A stretch of DNA of 54,386 bases from an uncultured Campylobacter sp. (GTDB lineage: Bacteria; Campylobacterota; Campylobacteria; Campylobacterales; Campylobacteraceae). A program made the position numbers and the translations under genes. The stretch's first letter is position 1. Each line of letters starts with the position of its first letter. The stretch lies in NCBI RefSeq assembly GCF_944323605.1, contig NZ_CALUTC010000011.1, forward strand, positions 1-54,386. The letters are read 5' to 3'. Below, piece by piece: positions 52,437-54,386 of the stretch. Below the pieces are notes generated by a model, which saw only the letters and a program-made list of their open reading frames with translations, made no database searches and was not told where the DNA came from.

Positions 52437-52442
52437 TATAAT
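52437..52442 (+). promoter_or_regulatory. -10 box of the double-glycine protein gene
   Basis: TATAAT in ATGTTATAAT, 28 bases before the ATG, with AAGGAG between. The 107-base divergent region must also hold the barrel/C39 promoter. Confidence 0.55.
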
Positions 52443-52470
52443 TTATATATAATTTTTTAAGGAGTTAAAA

Positions 52471-53061
52471 ATGTTTAAAAAGATATTTGTCGCATTGAGT
52501 TTATCTGCTTTTCTTGCAAGTTTATCTTTTGCAGAGGATTTATTAGCTTATTATACCGATGGCAAACTTACAGAAAATTCCCCCGGTGTAAAGGTATTAA
52601 GTTTAGATGAGAAAAAACAAGTTAAGGGTGGGTATGTGGTTCAGGCTGTAAGCTTTCAAAATTATTCAAATTCTTATTTATCAGTAAAAGAATACGCTGT
52701 TGTAGCTTTATTTGGAGCTGGTGAACTTGATGGTGGCATATGTGCCTTGGGAAAAACAAGCTGCTATATAGACAATGCAACAAAAACACACTCTATAGTA
52801 AGCAAAGATAGATTTAAAGAATTTTCAAGAGAAGTTAAATGGCAAGAAAATGAAACCTTAAGTTTTTCTGTAACTAGAACCATAAGTTTTTTAGGTCCCT
52901 TTGTTGCACCAAAAATAAATTACAAAACATCAGCTTATGTCGTAGGCATAAATTCTCTAGGACAAGTTTATAAATTAAGAAGTGCTAATCCTTATAATTC
53001 TATGATAAGAGATATGAAAAGAGCTTATGAAAAAGATTTAAAAAATTTAATGGGTTTTTAA
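52471..53061 (+). CDS. Exported protein with a double-glycine processing motif
   Basis: The 196-residue protein has a Sec signal ending at about residue 21 (FLASLSFA) and, further on, LSLDEKKQVKGG at 43-54. In the classical double-glycine scheme, L at -12, S at -11, E at -8, V at -4 and GG at -2/-1 all fit; only -7 is Lys in place of Leu. Cleavage after G54 would leave a mature protein of about 142 residues with two Cys (GGICALGKTSCYI). It is divergent from an exported C39 peptidase and a barrel, the obvious maturation and export partners. One base before the next gene. Function of the mature part is unknown. Confidence 0.75.
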   Translation: MFKKIFVALSLSAFLASLSFAEDLLAYYTDGKLTENSPGVKVLSLDEKKQVKGGYVVQAVSFQNYSNSYLSVKEYAVVALFGAGELDGGICALGKTSCYIDNATKTHSIVSKDRFKEFSREVKWQENETLSFSVTRTISFLGPFVAPKINYKTSAYVVGINSLGQVYKLRSANPYNSMIRDMKRAYEKDLKNLMGF

Positions 53062-53062
53062 T

Positions 53063-54052
53063 TTGATAAATACGCTTACACTAAATATCAACACTTCAAG
53101 AAAGTCTTATGAAAATTCTTTGATAGAGGAGAACTTATCCTATAAAAACAAGGCTATAAAAAGCCTTGAAAACTTTTCTGTGGATAAAGACGGCTTTTTG
53201 GGTGAGGATTTTAATAAACTTGCAAATATCCCAAAAGATATAAAAATTCATTATAAAACCGCTCTAGGTGTAGCTGAAGCTGCACTTAAAAGGTTTAACA
53301 TAATAGCACCTGTTTTTAGCTCTATTGACATAGCTAAAAGCTTTGGCAATGCTTATCAAGTTTTATCTCAAGTGCTTGATAAGCTAGGTATGAGCGAGCT
53401 TAAAAGTTTTAGTAAAGAGGACATTGGCAAGTTACCAGAAGCAATAAGCTTTAATGAAAAAACTTTAGAGCTTGATTCCTTGTATGATTTTAAACAATAC
53501 TCATCTAAACAGATAAGCACAAAGCAAGGTTTTACAATATCTTCAATGTTTATAAGCCCAGATTCTTCAGCAGAGCAAAAAGTGCCTTATGATAGAAATA
53601 TATTAAATTCAAAGCTAGAAGCGATGAATTTTGACTTTGATAGAGGATATAGCATATATCAAAAAAATGCGGAAATAAGCATAGCAGGTGTTTTAACAGC
53701 TTTTTTACACTCTCATTCAAAAAGCTTTTTGGAGGGAGAAACTACTATATGGGGAAAGATTATGGGTTTTGGTAATGAGAGCCTAGAGCTAAGACAAAGT
53801 CTATACCAAAAAGCCTCAGAGCCTTTTTTAAACCCTGCTATTTTAAAGCCAAATATAATGAGTTTAAGCGATGAAAAAGACTTTTTGCGTGAGCTTTCAA
53901 AGCTAAGTCAAGAAAACTCAAAAGATGATGATATAAAGTATAATAAAATACTTAAATCCATACAAGAATTTTTTGATGAGGAATTTAAAAGAATGAAAAA
54001 ACAGATAGAAGAAAATGCAAAAAGATGGCATGAGATTGATTTAAGGGTTTAG
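53063..54052 (+). CDS. Campylobacter paralogous-family protein
   Basis: The 329-residue product from TTG 53063 has no signal peptide. The N-terminal region has VDKDGFLGEDFNKLANIPKD, shared with the genes at 1 and 54151; the middle contains FFxxDIAKSFGNAYQVL-like helices, and the C-terminus is helical and charged (EFKRMKKQIEENAKRWHE). It follows the double-glycine gene by one base and is probably co-transcribed. Family function unknown; a flagellum-linked or secreted role is possible given the sigma28-like promoter of the sister gene. Confidence 0.75.
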   Translation: MINTLTLNINTSRKSYENSLIEENLSYKNKAIKSLENFSVDKDGFLGEDFNKLANIPKDIKIHYKTALGVAEAALKRFNIIAPVFSSIDIAKSFGNAYQVLSQVLDKLGMSELKSFSKEDIGKLPEAISFNEKTLELDSLYDFKQYSSKQISTKQGFTISSMFISPDSSAEQKVPYDRNILNSKLEAMNFDFDRGYSIYQKNAEISIAGVLTAFLHSHSKSFLEGETTIWGKIMGFGNESLELRQSLYQKASEPFLNPAILKPNIMSLSDEKDFLRELSKLSQENSKDDDIKYNKILKSIQEFFDEEFKRMKKQIEENAKRWHEIDLRV

Positions 54053-54100
54053 AATTTATTTTTTACAACACAAAACACGATTTAAAAAAAGCAAATTCTT

Positions 54101-54127
54101 TAAAGTTTTATCTAAATTTGGCGATTT
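54101..54127 (+). promoter_or_regulatory. Sigma28 (FliA)-like promoter
   Basis: TAAAGTTTT (54101-54109), 12 bases, then CGATTT (54122-54127), like Campylobacter flagellin-class promoters; the ATG is 23 bases further. Confidence 0.45.
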
Positions 54128-54150
54128 ACAAGGTGTAAGAAGGATAAATT

Positions 54151-54386
54151 ATGATTAAGAACTTAAGTATTTCTTCTTTATCTCATAATCAAACATTACA
54201 GCACCTAAATAAGCTTGGAAAAACGCTTCAAAAATTAAGCTCATCTAACGAAAGCTTAGATGAGCTAGTAAAAGACAAAAGCCAAGCTGTTAGTGAAATT
54301 CTAGGTTATGGAGTGGATAAGGAAGGATATTTTACGGCTGATTTTAATGAGGCAGCGGCAATTCCAAAAGATTTTAGATTAAATGC
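54151..54386 (+). CDS. N-terminal part of a Campylobacter paralogous-family protein (runs off the right edge)
   Basis: About 78 codons are visible from ATG 54151, which follows AGAAGGATAAATT. The segment VDKEGYFTADFNEAAAIPKD matches the genes at 1 and 53063. The first 45 residues are Ser/Leu/Asn-rich without a classic signal peptide (NLSISSLSHNQTLQHLNKLG). A sigma28-like promoter lies upstream, which would place it among late flagellar or co-expressed genes. The C-terminus is outside the window. Confidence 0.75.
   Translation, partial: MIKNLSISSLSHNQTLQHLNKLGKTLQKLSSSNESLDELVKDKSQAVSEILGYGVDKEGYFTADFNEAAAIPKDFRLN

Noticed and set aside
1..54386. CRISPR array
   Set aside because: No regularly spaced direct repeats; the only strong repeats are the AATACTA sites, IS hairpins, tail repeats and the aspA-dcuA duplication.

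Overview
The window looks like chromosome of a low-GC Campylobacter. Several gene orders match C. jejuni as I remember it: nifU-like / murE / ebfC / PDZ protein / ispA / tkt / mlaE-F-D, and pgpA / ATP-sulfurylase-like / HP1021-like regulator / ispDF divergent from mrp-dapD. The species cannot be fixed from the sequence alone. I see no rRNA, tRNA or CRISPR array.

Layout. 1-777 holds members of a Campylobacter protein family that also ends the window (53063-54386). 862-10485 is a decayed conjugative or plasmid-like island: a parA/ribbon-helix-helix pair flanked by AATACTA-type repeats, then a long plus-strand run of overlapping genes containing a lone type IV coupling protein and two nuclease-like proteins that share one C-terminal tail. 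An IS200/IS605-family element (about 10441-12365, tnpA + tnpB) truncates the last island gene. 12360-17130 has a different sequence texture, reminiscent of enterohepatic Helicobacter: a broken arginase-family gene, a DUF2147-like protein, a CrtI/RetSat-like oxidoreductase and two YwqK/MORN-repeat genes, one of them broken.

17400-54386 is mostly core chromosome. It holds an orphan nikZ-like binding protein, ybeY, a metY-metA methionine operon behind a leader-peptide/terminator arrangement, and a tandem duplication of aspA-dcuA in which one aspA is truncated. These are followed by mnmA, isoprenoid genes (ispDF, ispA), lysine/cell-wall genes (dapD, murE), Fe-S genes (mrp, nifU-like), tkt, an MCE/Mla lipid transporter operon, a sigma54-type promoter in front of a probable flagellar-regulon gene, and modABC.

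Three places deserve most attention. (1) 50925-53061: an exported C39-type cysteine peptidase, an outer-membrane barrel and a divergently transcribed exported protein with a double-glycine motif in exact register; together they suggest a periplasmic maturation and secretion system. (2) 5781-10485: a coupling protein followed by two nuclease-like proteins with a shared tail, a possible type IV-secreted toxin set. (3) 19363-19608: a promoter, a Met-rich 26-codon leader ORF and a terminator-like hairpin in front of metY-metA, a candidate attenuator.
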